This document shows positions 1 through 7,886 of a stretch of 64,000 nucleotides of DNA, piece by piece. This stretch comes from Streptomyces exfoliatus. GTDB taxonomy: Bacteria > Actinomycetota > Actinomycetes > Streptomycetales > Streptomycetaceae. The notes beneath the pieces are model-generated. The model made no database searches. It saw only the letters and a list, made by a program, of their open reading frames with translations, and was not told the origin of the DNA. The first letter of the stretch is position 1. Every line of letters starts with the position of its first letter. The stretch lies in the NCBI RefSeq assembly GCF_000725545.1, contig NZ_JNZP01000018.1:253790-317789 (forward strand). The letters are read 5' to 3'. Made by a program: the position numbers and the translations under genes.

Positions 1-600
1 GAACTGTCCGCTTCCCGACCGGACATGCCCCTGCCGGAGATCCTCTCCGTCGCAATCCGGCGCACCGCGGACGCCCACCGGAGCACCTGTGACCTTTCTC
101 ACGTACGTACGCCCCAGGCAACCGTGGTGCTCGTCCGCTGGGACGAGACCCGGGTCGAACACCTCGTCCTGTCCGACTCCGTCCTCCTCCTGGAGTCCCC
201 GGACGGGTCGGTACGGGCCGTGCTCGACGACCGGCTCGACCGGGTGCCGGTAGAGGTCCTGCGGTCCCTGGCGGCGACGGACCGGCTGCGGAACCGGGAG
301 GGCGGCTTCTTCACCGCGGCGGCCGATCCGGCGGTCGCGGGGCGGGCGGTGACGGGGACGACCCCGCGCGCGGAGGTACGGTCCCTGGCCGCGCTCACGG
401 ACGGGGCGAGCCGCTGGGTGGACCTGTTCGGCGAGGGCGACTGGACGGACTGCCACCGCGTCCTGCGCAAGGAGGGGCCGCTCGGCCTGCTCCGCCGGGT
501 GCGCGCCCTGGAGGCGGCGGACGGGGAGGCGGGTGGGGTGCGCCGCTGGAAGCGGCACGACGACGCCACGGCCGCCTACGCGGAACTGCCCGCTCCCTGA
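1..600 (+). CDS. PP2C-type phosphatase-like protein, N-terminus off the window
   Basis: The frame is open to the left edge, so this is the C-terminal part of a longer protein; an ATG at 25 is inside the frame but need not be the start. Visible features are a TATVVLVR-like core strand (residues 'PQATVVLVRWDE'), a 'VLSDSVLLL' strand, and an ending 'KRHDDATAAY' that resembles the last metal-ligand Asp pair of serine/threonine phosphatase 2C proteins. Family knowledge: such proteins dephosphorylate Ser/Thr residues using two metal ions in the cytosol. The N-terminal metal-binding Asp would lie outside the window, so catalytic competence cannot be judged. It converges on a minus-strand MarR gene only 4 bases away. 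Confidence 0.6.
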   Translation, partial: ELSASRPDMPLPEILSVAIRRTADAHRSTCDLSHVRTPQATVVLVRWDETRVEHLVLSDSVLLLESPDGSVRAVLDDRLDRVPVEVLRSLAATDRLRNREGGFFTAAADPAVAGRAVTGTTPRAEVRSLAALTDGASRWVDLFGEGDWTDCHRVLRKEGPLGLLRRVRALEAADGEAGGVRRWKRHDDATAAYAELPAP

Positions 601-604
601 GCGG

Positions 605-1159
605 TCACCCCTCGAACCGGACGTTGAAGTGGTTCAGGAGCCGGGCGAGTTCGGCGACCTCGGCGCGGTCCCAGTCGGTGAGCTTGCGGACGTACCGCTC
701 GCGCCGGGCGTCACGTACGCGCCGGAACCGCCGGCGGCCCTCCTCGGTGAGCCGGACCAGCGAGGCGCGCCCGTCGGCGGGGTCGGGGTCGCGGGCGACG
801 AGCCCGAGGTCCTCGAGGGCGCGGAGCTGGCGGCTCATGGTGGCCTTGCCGACGCCGAAGTACCCGGCGAGTTCGGTGGCCCGCTGGGGGCCGGTGTCGT
901 CGAGGCGTACGAAGAGGCCGTAGGCGGCGGGCTCCAGCTCCGGGTGGACCTCCCTGGCCATCTCGCCGGACTGGGCGCGCGCCCGCCGCAGGAAGACCGC
1001 CAGCTCGCGTTCGAGCGCGAGGAACTCCGGGTCGACGGCACCGGCGGAGGGGGTGCCCGGCCCGGCGGGCGGCTCGACCGCTGCCGCGGGCGGCTCTCCC
1101 GCGCGCACGCCGGCGGGCGGTGCGACCCGGTCTTCGCCTCCCGTACCGCTTCCGTGCAC
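605..1159 (-). CDS. MarR family transcriptional regulator
   Basis: Winged-helix DNA-binding regulator. The conserved block runs from 'EREL' through 'RATELAGYFGVGKATMSRQL' (helix-turn-helix) to the wing 'DPADGRASLVRLTEEG', the usual MarR layout. An N-terminal extension of about 45 residues rich in Gly, Ala and Pro precedes the fold and is probably disordered. I chose GTG at 1159 because GGGAGG lies seven bases before it on the minus strand; a GTG at 1174 is the alternative. It is divergent from the GH25 muramidase at 1404. The ligand and targets cannot be read from the sequence, though MarR proteins often control themselves and a divergent neighbour. Confidence 0.8.
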   Translation of the reverse strand: MHGSGTGGEDRVAPPAGVRAGEPPAAAVEPPAGPGTPSAGAVDPEFLALERELAVFLRRARAQSGEMAREVHPELEPAAYGLFVRLDDTGPQRATELAGYFGVGKATMSRQLRALEDLGLVARDPDPADGRASLVRLTEEGRRRFRRVRDARRERYVRKLTDWDRAEVAELARLLNHFNVRFEG

Positions 1160-1403
1160 GTCAGCACCTCCCACGCGTTCTCCGGTGACTCCCCGCGGCT
1201 TTCCGGCCGCTGAAAGTTTCTGCCGGCCGAGGCCATCGCCGCAGCTCCTTCAGTATTTCGCAGGAGTAGACCAACGGCGGTATCCGGGCCCCCTTCCGCC
1301 GCCCGGGTCTACGTGCGTAGCGTCATCTCCGGCCTCGCCGATGACATGTCCACACCAGAGGCTGTCGACCTCGCTCCCCCACCGATCCTTTCGGAGGCAC
1401 GGA

Positions 1404-2234
1404 ATGCGTGTGCACAGATCCGGAACGACCCTCGCCGGTGCCGCCCTCGCGGCCCTGGCCCTCCTCCTCCCCCTCGCCGGGCCCGCCGGTGCCGCCCAGG
1501 ACCCGGGCGCCCGCCAGGTGCCCGAGCGGGGGTCCGCCAGCATGGGCATGGGCGTCCTCGAACACGACGGGCGCGACGGCGCGCCGGGCGGCATCTCGAT
1601 CCAGGCCGTCCAGACGGAAGGCGTGGACGTCTCCAGCCACCAGGGCAACGTCGCCTGGTCCACGCTGTGGAACAGCGGCGTCAAGTGGGCCTACGTCAAG
1701 GCGACGGAGGGCACCTACTACAAGAACACCTACTTCGCGCAGCAGTACAACGGCTCGTACAACGTCGGCATGATCCGCGGCTCGTACCACTTCGCGACCC
1801 CGGACACGACGACCGGCGCCGCCCAGGCCGACTACTTCGTCAACAACGGCGGCGGCTGGTCGAAGGACGGCAGGACGCTGCCCGGCGTGCTCGACATCGA
1901 GTGGAACCCGTACGGGGCGACCTGTTACGGCAAGACCCAGGCCGGGATGGTGGCCTGGATCCGCGACTTCGTGAACCGCTACAAGTACCGCACCGGCCGG
2001 GACGCCGTGATCTACACGGCGACCAGCTGGTGGACGCAGTGCACCGGCAACTACTCCGGCTTCGGGTCGACCAACCCGCTGTGGGTCGCGCGGTACGCCT
2101 CCACGGTGGGCGAACTCCCGGCCGGCTGGCTGTACTACACGATGTGGCAGTACACCTCCTCCGGCCCGACGGTCGGCGACCACAACCACTTCAACGGCGA
2201 CCTCTCGCGCGTGCAGGCGCTCGCGAACGGCTGA
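1404..2234 (+). CDS. secreted GH25 lysozyme (N-acetylmuramidase)
   Basis: Hydrolyses the beta-1,4 bond between N-acetylmuramic acid and N-acetylglucosamine in peptidoglycan, outside the cell. The 276-residue product has a signal peptide (MRVHRSG, a hydrophobic Ala/Leu run, then a GPAGAAQ cleavage region near residue 31), a propeptide-like stretch to about residue 70, and a complete GH25 barrel. Key motifs are VDVSSHQG (Asp75) and VLDIEWNP (Asp164, Glu166), the acidic residues at the GH25 active site. It resembles the classical Streptomyces muramidases. ATG at 1404 is supported by GGAGG six bases upstream. A strong hairpin follows the stop. Confidence 0.92.
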   Translation: MRVHRSGTTLAGAALAALALLLPLAGPAGAAQDPGARQVPERGSASMGMGVLEHDGRDGAPGGISIQAVQTEGVDVSSHQGNVAWSTLWNSGVKWAYVKATEGTYYKNTYFAQQYNGSYNVGMIRGSYHFATPDTTTGAAQADYFVNNGGGWSKDGRTLPGVLDIEWNPYGATCYGKTQAGMVAWIRDFVNRYKYRTGRDAVIYTATSWWTQCTGNYSGFGSTNPLWVARYASTVGELPAGWLYYTMWQYTSSGPTVGDHNHFNGDLSRVQALANG

Positions 2235-2247
2235 CGCCCCCGCTGCT

Positions 2248-2290
2248 CCGAAGCGGTCCCCGGTGGGCGGCACCCCGGGGGCCGCTTCGG
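2248..2290 (+). terminator. hairpin after the GH25 gene
   Basis: Arms CCGAAGCGG (2248-2256) and CCGCTTCGG (2282-2290) pair perfectly, with additional C/G pairing inside. It lies 13 bases after the muramidase stop codon. Like most Streptomyces terminators it lacks a U tract. Confidence 0.75.
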
Positions 2291-2314
2291 CTTTCCCGGT
2301 CCACCCCCTTGCCT

Positions 2315-2330
2315 ATTGGTATGGACCAAT
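2315..2330. promoter_or_regulatory. DasR-type operator (dre) before the AA10 monooxygenase gene
   Basis: The sequence ATTGGTATGGACCAAT is a palindrome with six-base arms. It matches the published DasR consensus ACTGGTCTAGACCACT at 12 of 16 positions, including both TGGT/ACCA half-sites. It lies 97 bases before the start codon of a chitin-type monooxygenase. DasR represses chitin and N-acetylglucosamine genes until amino-sugar phosphates release it. Control of this gene by DasR is inferred. Confidence 0.7.
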
Positions 2331-2426
2331 GCGAGGCTCTTCGACGATCGCACGGAGTTCAACTTCCTTGCGGTCAGCGCGCGTTGCTCGTCCCGTCCTC
2401 CCCCACGCACGAGAGAGAGCCCCCGC

Positions 2427-3299
2427 ATGCCGTCCTCCCGCCGTACCGCCACCGGCGTCGCCGCCCTGTCCGCCGCGGCCGCACTCGTCAGCCTCACCCC
2501 CACCACCGCGAGCGCCCACGGGGCCGTCTTCAACCCCGTCAGCCGGGTGGCCGCCTGTTACGCCGAGGGCCCCGAGACGCCCAGGTCCCAGGTCTGCAAG
2601 GACCTCGTCGCCGACTCCGGCACCCAGCCGCTCTACGACTGGAACGAGGTCAACATCGCGAACGCCGCGGGGCAGCACCAGGCCCTCATCCCGGACGGCA
2701 AGCTCTGCTCGGCCAACCGCGAGAAGTACCGCGCCCTGGACTGGGCGCGCACCGACTGGCCCGCGACGGCGGTCACCGCGGGCTCCTTCGACTTCAAGGT
2801 CCGGGTGACGGCCGCCCACTCCGGCACGATGACCGTCTACCTCACCAAGCCCGGCTTCGACCCCACGCAGCCGCTGAAGTGGTCGGACCTCGACGCGACC
2901 CCCGTCGCGGTGTACGCCACCCCCCGCACCGCGACCGACGGCTACTACGCCTTCACGGGCAACCTGCCCGCCCGTACGGGACGGCACATCGTCTACAAGG
3001 TGTGGCAGCGCAACGACAGCCCCGAGGCCTTCTACAGCTGCTCGGACGTCACCTTCGGAACCGGGACGGCCGCGCGGGCCCAGGCCCCGACCGAGGCGAA
3101 GATCGCGGCCGGCGCCGAGCTGTCCACCGTGAGCCACGCGGGCCACGGCGGCGACGAGCAGGCGCCGGCCCTCTCCGCCGGGACGGCCGAGGCCCCCTCC
3201 TCGCCGCTTCCCCTGGCCCTCGCGGGCGCGGGCGCCCTCACCGCCTTCGCGGCGGGCAGCCTGCTGATCGGCCGCCGCCGGAACCCGTCCGCCTCCTAG
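2427..3299 (+). CDS. AA10 lytic polysaccharide monooxygenase with C-terminal membrane anchor
   Basis: Copper enzyme that oxidatively cleaves chitin or cellulose. The 290-residue precursor has a Sec signal ending TTASA, giving a mature protein that begins with His (HGAVFNPVSR); this N-terminal His plus His131 in 'AAHSGTMTVYL' form the histidine brace. 'EAFYSCSDV' near the domain end carries the usual axial aromatic residue. The catalytic domain ends near residue 215. A 40-residue linker containing SHAGHGG and a C-terminal hydrophobic helix ending GRRRNPSAS follow, so the enzyme is predicted to stay membrane-anchored. No carbohydrate-binding module is present. A DasR-like site upstream points to chitin-linked regulation. 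Substrate preference is not certain. Confidence 0.9.
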   Translation: MPSSRRTATGVAALSAAAALVSLTPTTASAHGAVFNPVSRVAACYAEGPETPRSQVCKDLVADSGTQPLYDWNEVNIANAAGQHQALIPDGKLCSANREKYRALDWARTDWPATAVTAGSFDFKVRVTAAHSGTMTVYLTKPGFDPTQPLKWSDLDATPVAVYATPRTATDGYYAFTGNLPARTGRHIVYKVWQRNDSPEAFYSCSDVTFGTGTAARAQAPTEAKIAAGAELSTVSHAGHGGDEQAPALSAGTAEAPSSPLPLALAGAGALTAFAAGSLLIGRRRNPSAS

Positions 3300-3316
3300 G
3301 GCCTGCGAGACAGGCC
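3300..3316. terminator. small hairpin between convergent genes
   Basis: GGCCTG (3300-3305) and CAGGCC (3311-3316) flank a five-base loop in the 17-base gap between the monooxygenase stop and the stop of the convergent DUF4240 gene. It is short, so its termination strength is doubtful. Confidence 0.4.
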
Positions 3317-3910
3317 TCAGGAGACGGACGTCCCGAGCGGGAAGAGGGCGGTGAGCCGGGGGATCGCCACCCCCTCCTGACGAGCCCCGCGGAGCTCGTC
3401 GTCCTCTTCCCACTCCCCCGCGGCCTCGGCCGCCGCCTCCGCCTCCTCCACCGCGTCGAGGAACTCCTCGCCGTCGTCGTCCTCCTGGCCGGTCAGCTCG
3501 TCGTACGCGTCCTGGGCGACGTAGTCGAGCTCCTCCCACTCCGGCCACTCGTCGTCGTGCCAGTCGTCACGGGGCCGCCCCACCAGGAGCCGGATCCCCG
3601 GCACGTCGGCCAGCGCGTCGGGGTCGGCGAGGACCGACTCGTACACCTTGCGGCCCTGCGCCACCAGCCAGAGCGTGAAGTAGTGGAAGCCGTCGTCGGT
3701 GCAGGAGCCGCTCTCGACGCGGTCCGCCGCGGTCCACACCCCCTTGGTGTCGGCGGCCTCGCACGCCCGCTCCAGCCGTACCTGGAACTCCGCGCTCTCG
3801 GTGGCGGGCCGCAGCAGCAGCTGCTCACCCAGCCACTCCAGCCGCTCGTCCCGGTCGCCGGGACGGCGGCTCAACTCGTCGATGAGAGCCCAGAAGGCGT
3901 CGTCGTTCAT
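3317..3910 (-). CDS. DUF4240 domain protein
   Basis: Cytosolic protein of 197 residues starting MNDDAFWALIDEL, the characteristic beginning of DUF4240 proteins, whose function is unknown. The central part (CTDDGFHYFTLWLVAQG) matches the family pattern of a conserved aromatic 'F.YF..WL...G' segment. The C-terminal 70 residues are strongly acidic (Glu/Asp/Ala). I chose the Met at 3910; an in-frame extension to 3976 runs into the lon terminator hairpin and is unlikely. It follows lon on the same strand but is separated from it by a 22-bp-stem hairpin, so it is probably transcribed on its own. Confidence 0.75.
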   Translation of the reverse strand: MNDDAFWALIDELSRRPGDRDERLEWLGEQLLLRPATESAEFQVRLERACEAADTKGVWTAADRVESGSCTDDGFHYFTLWLVAQGRKVYESVLADPDALADVPGIRLLVGRPRDDWHDDEWPEWEELDYVAQDAYDELTGQEDDDGEEFLDAVEEAEAAAEAAGEWEEDDELRGARQEGVAIPRLTALFPLGTSVS

Positions 3911-3940
3911 GCGTACGAGCATGACACTTCGCACCGACAA

Positions 3941-3995
3941 CTCGGTACGGCGGAGCGGGGTGCCCGCCAGGGACACCCCGCTCCGCCGTACCGAG
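3941..3995 (-). terminator. strong hairpin after lon
   Basis: A perfect 22-bp stem (3941-3962 with 3974-3995) encloses an 11-base loop, between the lon stop at 4030 and the start of the DUF4240 gene. It is one of the strongest hairpins in the window. Confidence 0.85.
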
Positions 3996-4029
3996 CCCTT
4001 CGAGAAGCCGCGTGTGGAGCCGTAAGGGG

Positions 4030-6441
4030 TTACGCCGCCACGCCCACCGGCACCGCCGCCGGCGCCAGTGCGATCTCCAGTACCTGCCGGACGTCCGTCA
4101 CCGGGTGGACCTCCAGCTTCTCCAGGATCTCGGCCGGGACGTCGTCCAGGTCGGCCTCGTTCCGCTTGGGGATCACGACCGTCGTGATGCCCGCCCGGTG
4201 CGCGGCGAGCAGCTTCTGCTTCACCCCGCCGATCGGCAGGACCCGGCCGGTGAGGGAGACCTCGCCGGTCATGGCCACGTCCGTGCGGACCTGTCGGCCG
4301 CTCAGGAGCGAGGCGAGTGCGGTCGTCATGGTGACGCCCGCGCTCGGCCCGTCCTTGGGGACCGCGCCCGCCGGGAAGTGGATGTGCACGCCCCGGTCCT
4401 TCAGGCCGGTGACGGGCAGCTCCAGTTCCGCGCCGTGCGAACGGAGGAAGGAGAGCGCGATCTGCGCCGACTCCTTCATCACGTCGCCCAGCTGGCCGGT
4501 GAGGGTGAGGCCGGCGGCGCCGGTCTCCGGGTCGGCGAGGGACGCCTCGACGAAGAGGACGTCACCGCCCGCGCCCGTCACGGCGAGCCCGGTGGCGACA
4601 CCCGGCACCGCGGTGCGGCGCTCCGCCGGGTCCTGCGCGGACTCCGGCACGTGGTGCGGCCGCCCGATGAGTTCCCGCAGGTTGTCCGGTGCGACCGTGA
4701 AGGGCAGTTCGCGGTCGCCCAGTTCGTGCTGGGCGGCGACCTTGCGGAGCAGCCGGGAGATGGACCGCTCCAGGGTGCGGACGCCCGCCTCACGGGTGTA
4801 CTCGCCGGCCAGCTTGCGCAGGCTCGCGTCCGTCAGGACGACCTCGCCGGGCTCCAGGCCCGCCCGCTCCAGCTGCCGGGGCAGCAGGTGGTCGCGGGCG
4901 ATGACGACCTTCTCGTCCTCGGTGTAGCCGTCGAGCCTGACCAGTTCCATGCGGTCGAGAAGGGCCTCGGGGATGGCTTCGAGGACGTTGGCGGTGGCGA
5001 GGAAGACGACGTCGGAGAGGTCGAGTTCGACCTCCAGGTAGTGGTCGCGGAAGGTGTGGTTCTGCGCCGGGTCGAGGACTTCGAGGAGGGCCGCCGCGGG
5101 GTCGCCGCGGAAGTCGGAGCCGACCTTGTCGATCTCGTCGAGGAGGACGACCGGGTTCATGGAGCCGGCCTCCTTGATGGCGCGTACGATCCGGCCGGGC
5201 AGCGCGCCGACGTACGTGCGCCGGTGGCCGCGGATCTCCGCCTCGTCCCGTACGCCGCCGAGGGCGACCCGGACGAACTCGCGTCCCATCGCGTGCGCGA
5301 CGGACTCGCCGAGGGAGGTCTTGCCGACGCCGGGCGGGCCGACGAGGGCGAGTACGGCTCCGCCGCGGCGACCGCCGACGACGCCGAGGCCCCGCTCGGA
5401 GCGGCGCTTGCGCACGGCCAGGTACTCGGTGATCCGTTCCTTCACGTCGTCCAGGCCCGCGTGCTCGGCGTCGAGGACGGCGCGGGCGCCGCGGATGTCG
5501 TACCGGTCCTCCGTGCGCGCGTTCCAGGGCAGTTCGAGGACGGTGTCGAGCCAGGTGCGGATCCAGGAGCCCTCGGGGGACTGGTCGCTGGACCGCTCCA
5601 GCTTCTCGACCTCCTTGAGGGCGGCCTCCCTGACCTTCTCGGGCAGGTCGGCGGCCTCCACGCGGGCGCGGTAGTCGTCGGACTCGTCGCCCTCGGCCTC
5701 GCCGTTGAGGTCGCGGAGTTCCTTGCGGACGGCTTCGAGCTGGCGGCGGAGCAGGAACTCGCGCTGCTGCTTGTCGACGCCTTCCTGGACGTCCTTGGCG
5801 ATGGTCTCGGCGACGTCCTGCTCGGCGAGGTGCTCGCGGAGCTGGGCGGTGGCGAGCTTGAGGCGGGCGACCGGGTCGGCGGTCTCCAGGAGCGCGACCT
5901 TCTGCTCGACGGTGAGGAAGGGCGAGTAGCCGGCGTTGTCGGCGAGGGCGCCGACGCCGTCGATCTGCTGGACGCGGTCGACGACCTGCCAGGCGCCGCG
6001 CTTCTTGAGCCAGCTGGTGGCGAGTGCCTTGTACTCCTTGACCAGGTCGGTGACCTGGCCGGGCAGCGGGTCGGGCAGGGTCTCCTCGACGGTGCTGCCC
6101 TCGACCCACAGGGCCGCGCCGGGCCCGGTCGTACCGGCGCCGATGCGCACCCGTCCGAGGGCGCGGATGAGCGCGCCGGGGTCGCCGTCGGAGAGGCGGC
6201 CGACCTGCTCGACGGTGCCGAGGACGCCGGTGGCGGCGTAGGTCCCGTCGACGCGGGGCACGAGCAGCACCCGGGGCTTTCCGGTGCCGGAGCGGGCGGC
6301 GGCCTGGGCGGCTTCGACGGCGGCGCGTACGTCGTTGTCGGAGAGGTCCAGGGGTACCACCATCCCGGGCAGCACGACCTCGTCGTCGAGCGGCAGTACG
6401 GGCAGTGTGAGCAGCACGGACGGCTTGGACTCAGAAGCCAT
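4030..6441 (-). CDS. lon: ATP-dependent protease Lon
   Basis: Degrades misfolded and selected regulatory proteins in the cytosol. The 803-residue protein has all Lon parts in order: an N-terminal substrate domain (LPVLPLDDEVVLPGMVVPL), a coiled-coil region, an AAA+ module with Walker A GPPGVGKTS near residue 365, and a protease domain with catalytic Ser in PKDGPSAGVT (about 698) and Lys in KQKLLAAHRAG (about 743). I chose ATG at 6441 because GGGGAG precedes it; a longer in-frame start at 6462 would read into the operator. A HAIR-type HspR site sits just upstream, matching heat-shock control of lon described in Streptomyces. Confidence 0.97.
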   Translation of the reverse strand: MASESKPSVLLTLPVLPLDDEVVLPGMVVPLDLSDNDVRAAVEAAQAAARSGTGKPRVLLVPRVDGTYAATGVLGTVEQVGRLSDGDPGALIRALGRVRIGAGTTGPGAALWVEGSTVEETLPDPLPGQVTDLVKEYKALATSWLKKRGAWQVVDRVQQIDGVGALADNAGYSPFLTVEQKVALLETADPVARLKLATAQLREHLAEQDVAETIAKDVQEGVDKQQREFLLRRQLEAVRKELRDLNGEAEGDESDDYRARVEAADLPEKVREAALKEVEKLERSSDQSPEGSWIRTWLDTVLELPWNARTEDRYDIRGARAVLDAEHAGLDDVKERITEYLAVRKRRSERGLGVVGGRRGGAVLALVGPPGVGKTSLGESVAHAMGREFVRVALGGVRDEAEIRGHRRTYVGALPGRIVRAIKEAGSMNPVVLLDEIDKVGSDFRGDPAAALLEVLDPAQNHTFRDHYLEVELDLSDVVFLATANVLEAIPEALLDRMELVRLDGYTEDEKVVIARDHLLPRQLERAGLEPGEVVLTDASLRKLAGEYTREAGVRTLERSISRLLRKVAAQHELGDRELPFTVAPDNLRELIGRPHHVPESAQDPAERRTAVPGVATGLAVTGAGGDVLFVEASLADPETGAAGLTLTGQLGDVMKESAQIALSFLRSHGAELELPVTGLKDRGVHIHFPAGAVPKDGPSAGVTMTTALASLLSGRQVRTDVAMTGEVSLTGRVLPIGGVKQKLLAAHRAGITTVVIPKRNEADLDDVPAEILEKLEVHPVTDVRQVLEIALAPAAVPVGVAA

Positions 6442-6462
6442 GATCTCCCCTTCGGCAGTCAA

Positions 6463-6483
6463 GTTGAGCTATGTGGACTCAAT
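6463..6483. promoter_or_regulatory. HspR HAIR-type operator of lon
   Basis: TTGAGC (6464-6469), seven bases, then ACTCAA (6477-6482) form an inverted repeat 22 bases before the lon start. The HAIR consensus is CTTGAGT-N7-ACTCAAG, and 11 of 14 arm positions match. HspR repression of lon through such an element is known in Streptomyces; its use here is inferred from the match and position. Confidence 0.8.
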
Positions 6484-6571
6484 GCACCTGAGCCGATGAA
6501 TGTTCCCGGACGCGCGTTCGCTCTGAGCGATCACTTCCCCACCAGGCGCGTTCAGGGCCTGTAATGCCTCT

Positions 6572-7213
6572 ATGGATATGGCATCTATTACATCGGCGTG
6601 GGTGGCGGGCTGGACGGTGTCCCGGGGCACCCCGGCCGCCGTCCCCGAGCCCTGGGGCTACCGGATCGACGTGGGCCTCGCCCGGCACGTCGTACGGCAC
6701 GTCCTGCCCGCCCCCGACGCGGCCTCCGTCGGCGCGCTCTGCGCCCGGCTCACCGCCCCGTACAGCTGGCTCAAGATCATGGCGGGCCCCGAGGAGGCGG
6801 CCTCGTGGATCACCGAGGGATGGACGGTCCCCGACGACCCGGGCTTCATGATGGTCAAGCCGCTCGACCCCGGCGCCCGGCCCGCGCCGCCGGAGGGGTA
6901 CGCACGGACCACCGAGGTCAGGGACGGCGTCATCCGGGTCCGCGTCCTCGCCCCCGACGGCACCCTCGCCGCGCGCGGCCAGATCGCCCCGACGGGCTCC
7001 ACCGCCGTCGCCGACCAGATCGAGACCGACCCCGCGCACCGGCGGCGCGGCCTCGGCGCCAACGTCATGCGCACCCTGGAGGCCGCCGCCGCCCAGGCGG
7101 GCGCCGAGACCGGGGTGCTCTCCGCGACCACGGACGGCCTCGCGCTGTACGACTCGCTGGACTGGCGCTACCGGGGCCCGCTCACGGGCATCGTCCGGGC
7201 GGAGGAGATCTGA
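6572..7213 (+). CDS. GNAT family N-acetyltransferase
   Basis: Predicted acetyl-CoA-dependent acetyltransferase of 213 residues. The C-terminal half holds the GNAT core: a beta strand 'VADQIETDPAHRRRGLGANVMRTLE', in which RRRGLG is the acetyl-CoA pyrophosphate-binding loop (motif A), followed by 'GLALYDSLDWRY' (motif B region). The N-terminal half (about 1-100) is a family-specific extension. It is divergent from lon, with the HspR site between them, and shares no obvious pathway with its neighbours. No clear ribosome-binding site precedes ATG 6572; ATG 6578 two codons later is possible. Substrate unknown. Confidence 0.8.
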   Translation: MDMASITSAWVAGWTVSRGTPAAVPEPWGYRIDVGLARHVVRHVLPAPDAASVGALCARLTAPYSWLKIMAGPEEAASWITEGWTVPDDPGFMMVKPLDPGARPAPPEGYARTTEVRDGVIRVRVLAPDGTLAARGQIAPTGSTAVADQIETDPAHRRRGLGANVMRTLEAAAAQAGAETGVLSATTDGLALYDSLDWRYRGPLTGIVRAEEI

Positions 7214-7277
7214 CCGCCCGGACGCGGACTCCTCCCCTCCGGCTGCGCGGGGGCGTTCGCCCGTGCATGCTCGGTCC

Positions 7278-7853
7278 ATGACACGAGCTGGACGAGCCGT
7301 ACGAGCCCTGCCTCCCGTACGGGCGAGGCGGCGCGGCGCCCTGCTCCTCGTGGCGGCCCTCGTCCTCGGCGGCGCCGCCGGCGCGAGCGGCTGCGGTCCC
7401 GGGACCCCGCCCGCGCCCGGCGGACCCGCGTCGGGCGTCAGCACGCCGCCCGCGCCGACCACCCCGGCCGGGACGGTCGCGCCTCCCGATGGACCGGAGG
7501 AGCCACAGGGGCAGGAGGTCCTCGTCGAGGTGGTCGTCAACGGCGGCCTCGCCGGTGTCCGCAACCAGCTGGTCGTCCACCACGACGGCACCTGGACCAG
7601 CCGGTCCGGCACGAAGCCACCCCGCACCGGCCGCATGACCCCCGCCGAGGCCGCGGAACTGCGGGCCGCGCTCGAAGACCCCGCCTACGCGCGCGTACCG
7701 GGCCGGCCGACCGGCGCCCCGCTCCCGGACGGCTTCCAGTACTTCATCACCTACCGCCACCGCCTCGTCGTCGCGGACGACGGCGAACGCCCGCCCGCCC
7801 TCCAGCGCGTCTTCGACGCCCTCCCCGAGGGCGGGCCGCCCACCGGCCCGTGA
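7278..7853 (+). CDS. putative lipoprotein
   Basis: Secreted protein of 191 residues with an Arg-rich n-region, a hydrophobic segment (LLLVAALVLGG) and a lipobox-like ASGC, so Cys about 33 is probably lipid-modified. A Pro/Thr/Gly-rich spacer follows to about residue 75. The globular part contains 'VVVNGGLAGVRNQLVVHHDGTW' style beta strands, typical of small Streptomyces lipoproteins of unknown function ('TGRMTPAEAAELRAAL' is a recurring element in them). ATG 7278 is chosen over GTG 7263. It precedes the ECF sigma gene by 33 bases and could be co-transcribed with it. Confidence 0.65.
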   Translation: MTRAGRAVRALPPVRARRRGALLLVAALVLGGAAGASGCGPGTPPAPGGPASGVSTPPAPTTPAGTVAPPDGPEEPQGQEVLVEVVVNGGLAGVRNQLVVHHDGTWTSRSGTKPPRTGRMTPAEAAELRAALEDPAYARVPGRPTGAPLPDGFQYFITYRHRLVVADDGERPPALQRVFDALPEGGPPTGP

Positions 7854-7886
7854 ACCGTTCGGGGTCCGCCCGGCGATAGAGAGGGC

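Noticed and set aside
1313..4927. Plus-strand open frame of 1204 codons across GH25, AA10 and lon
   Set aside because: It crosses several well-supported genes and their terminators; composition is Arg/Pro-rich shadow sequence.
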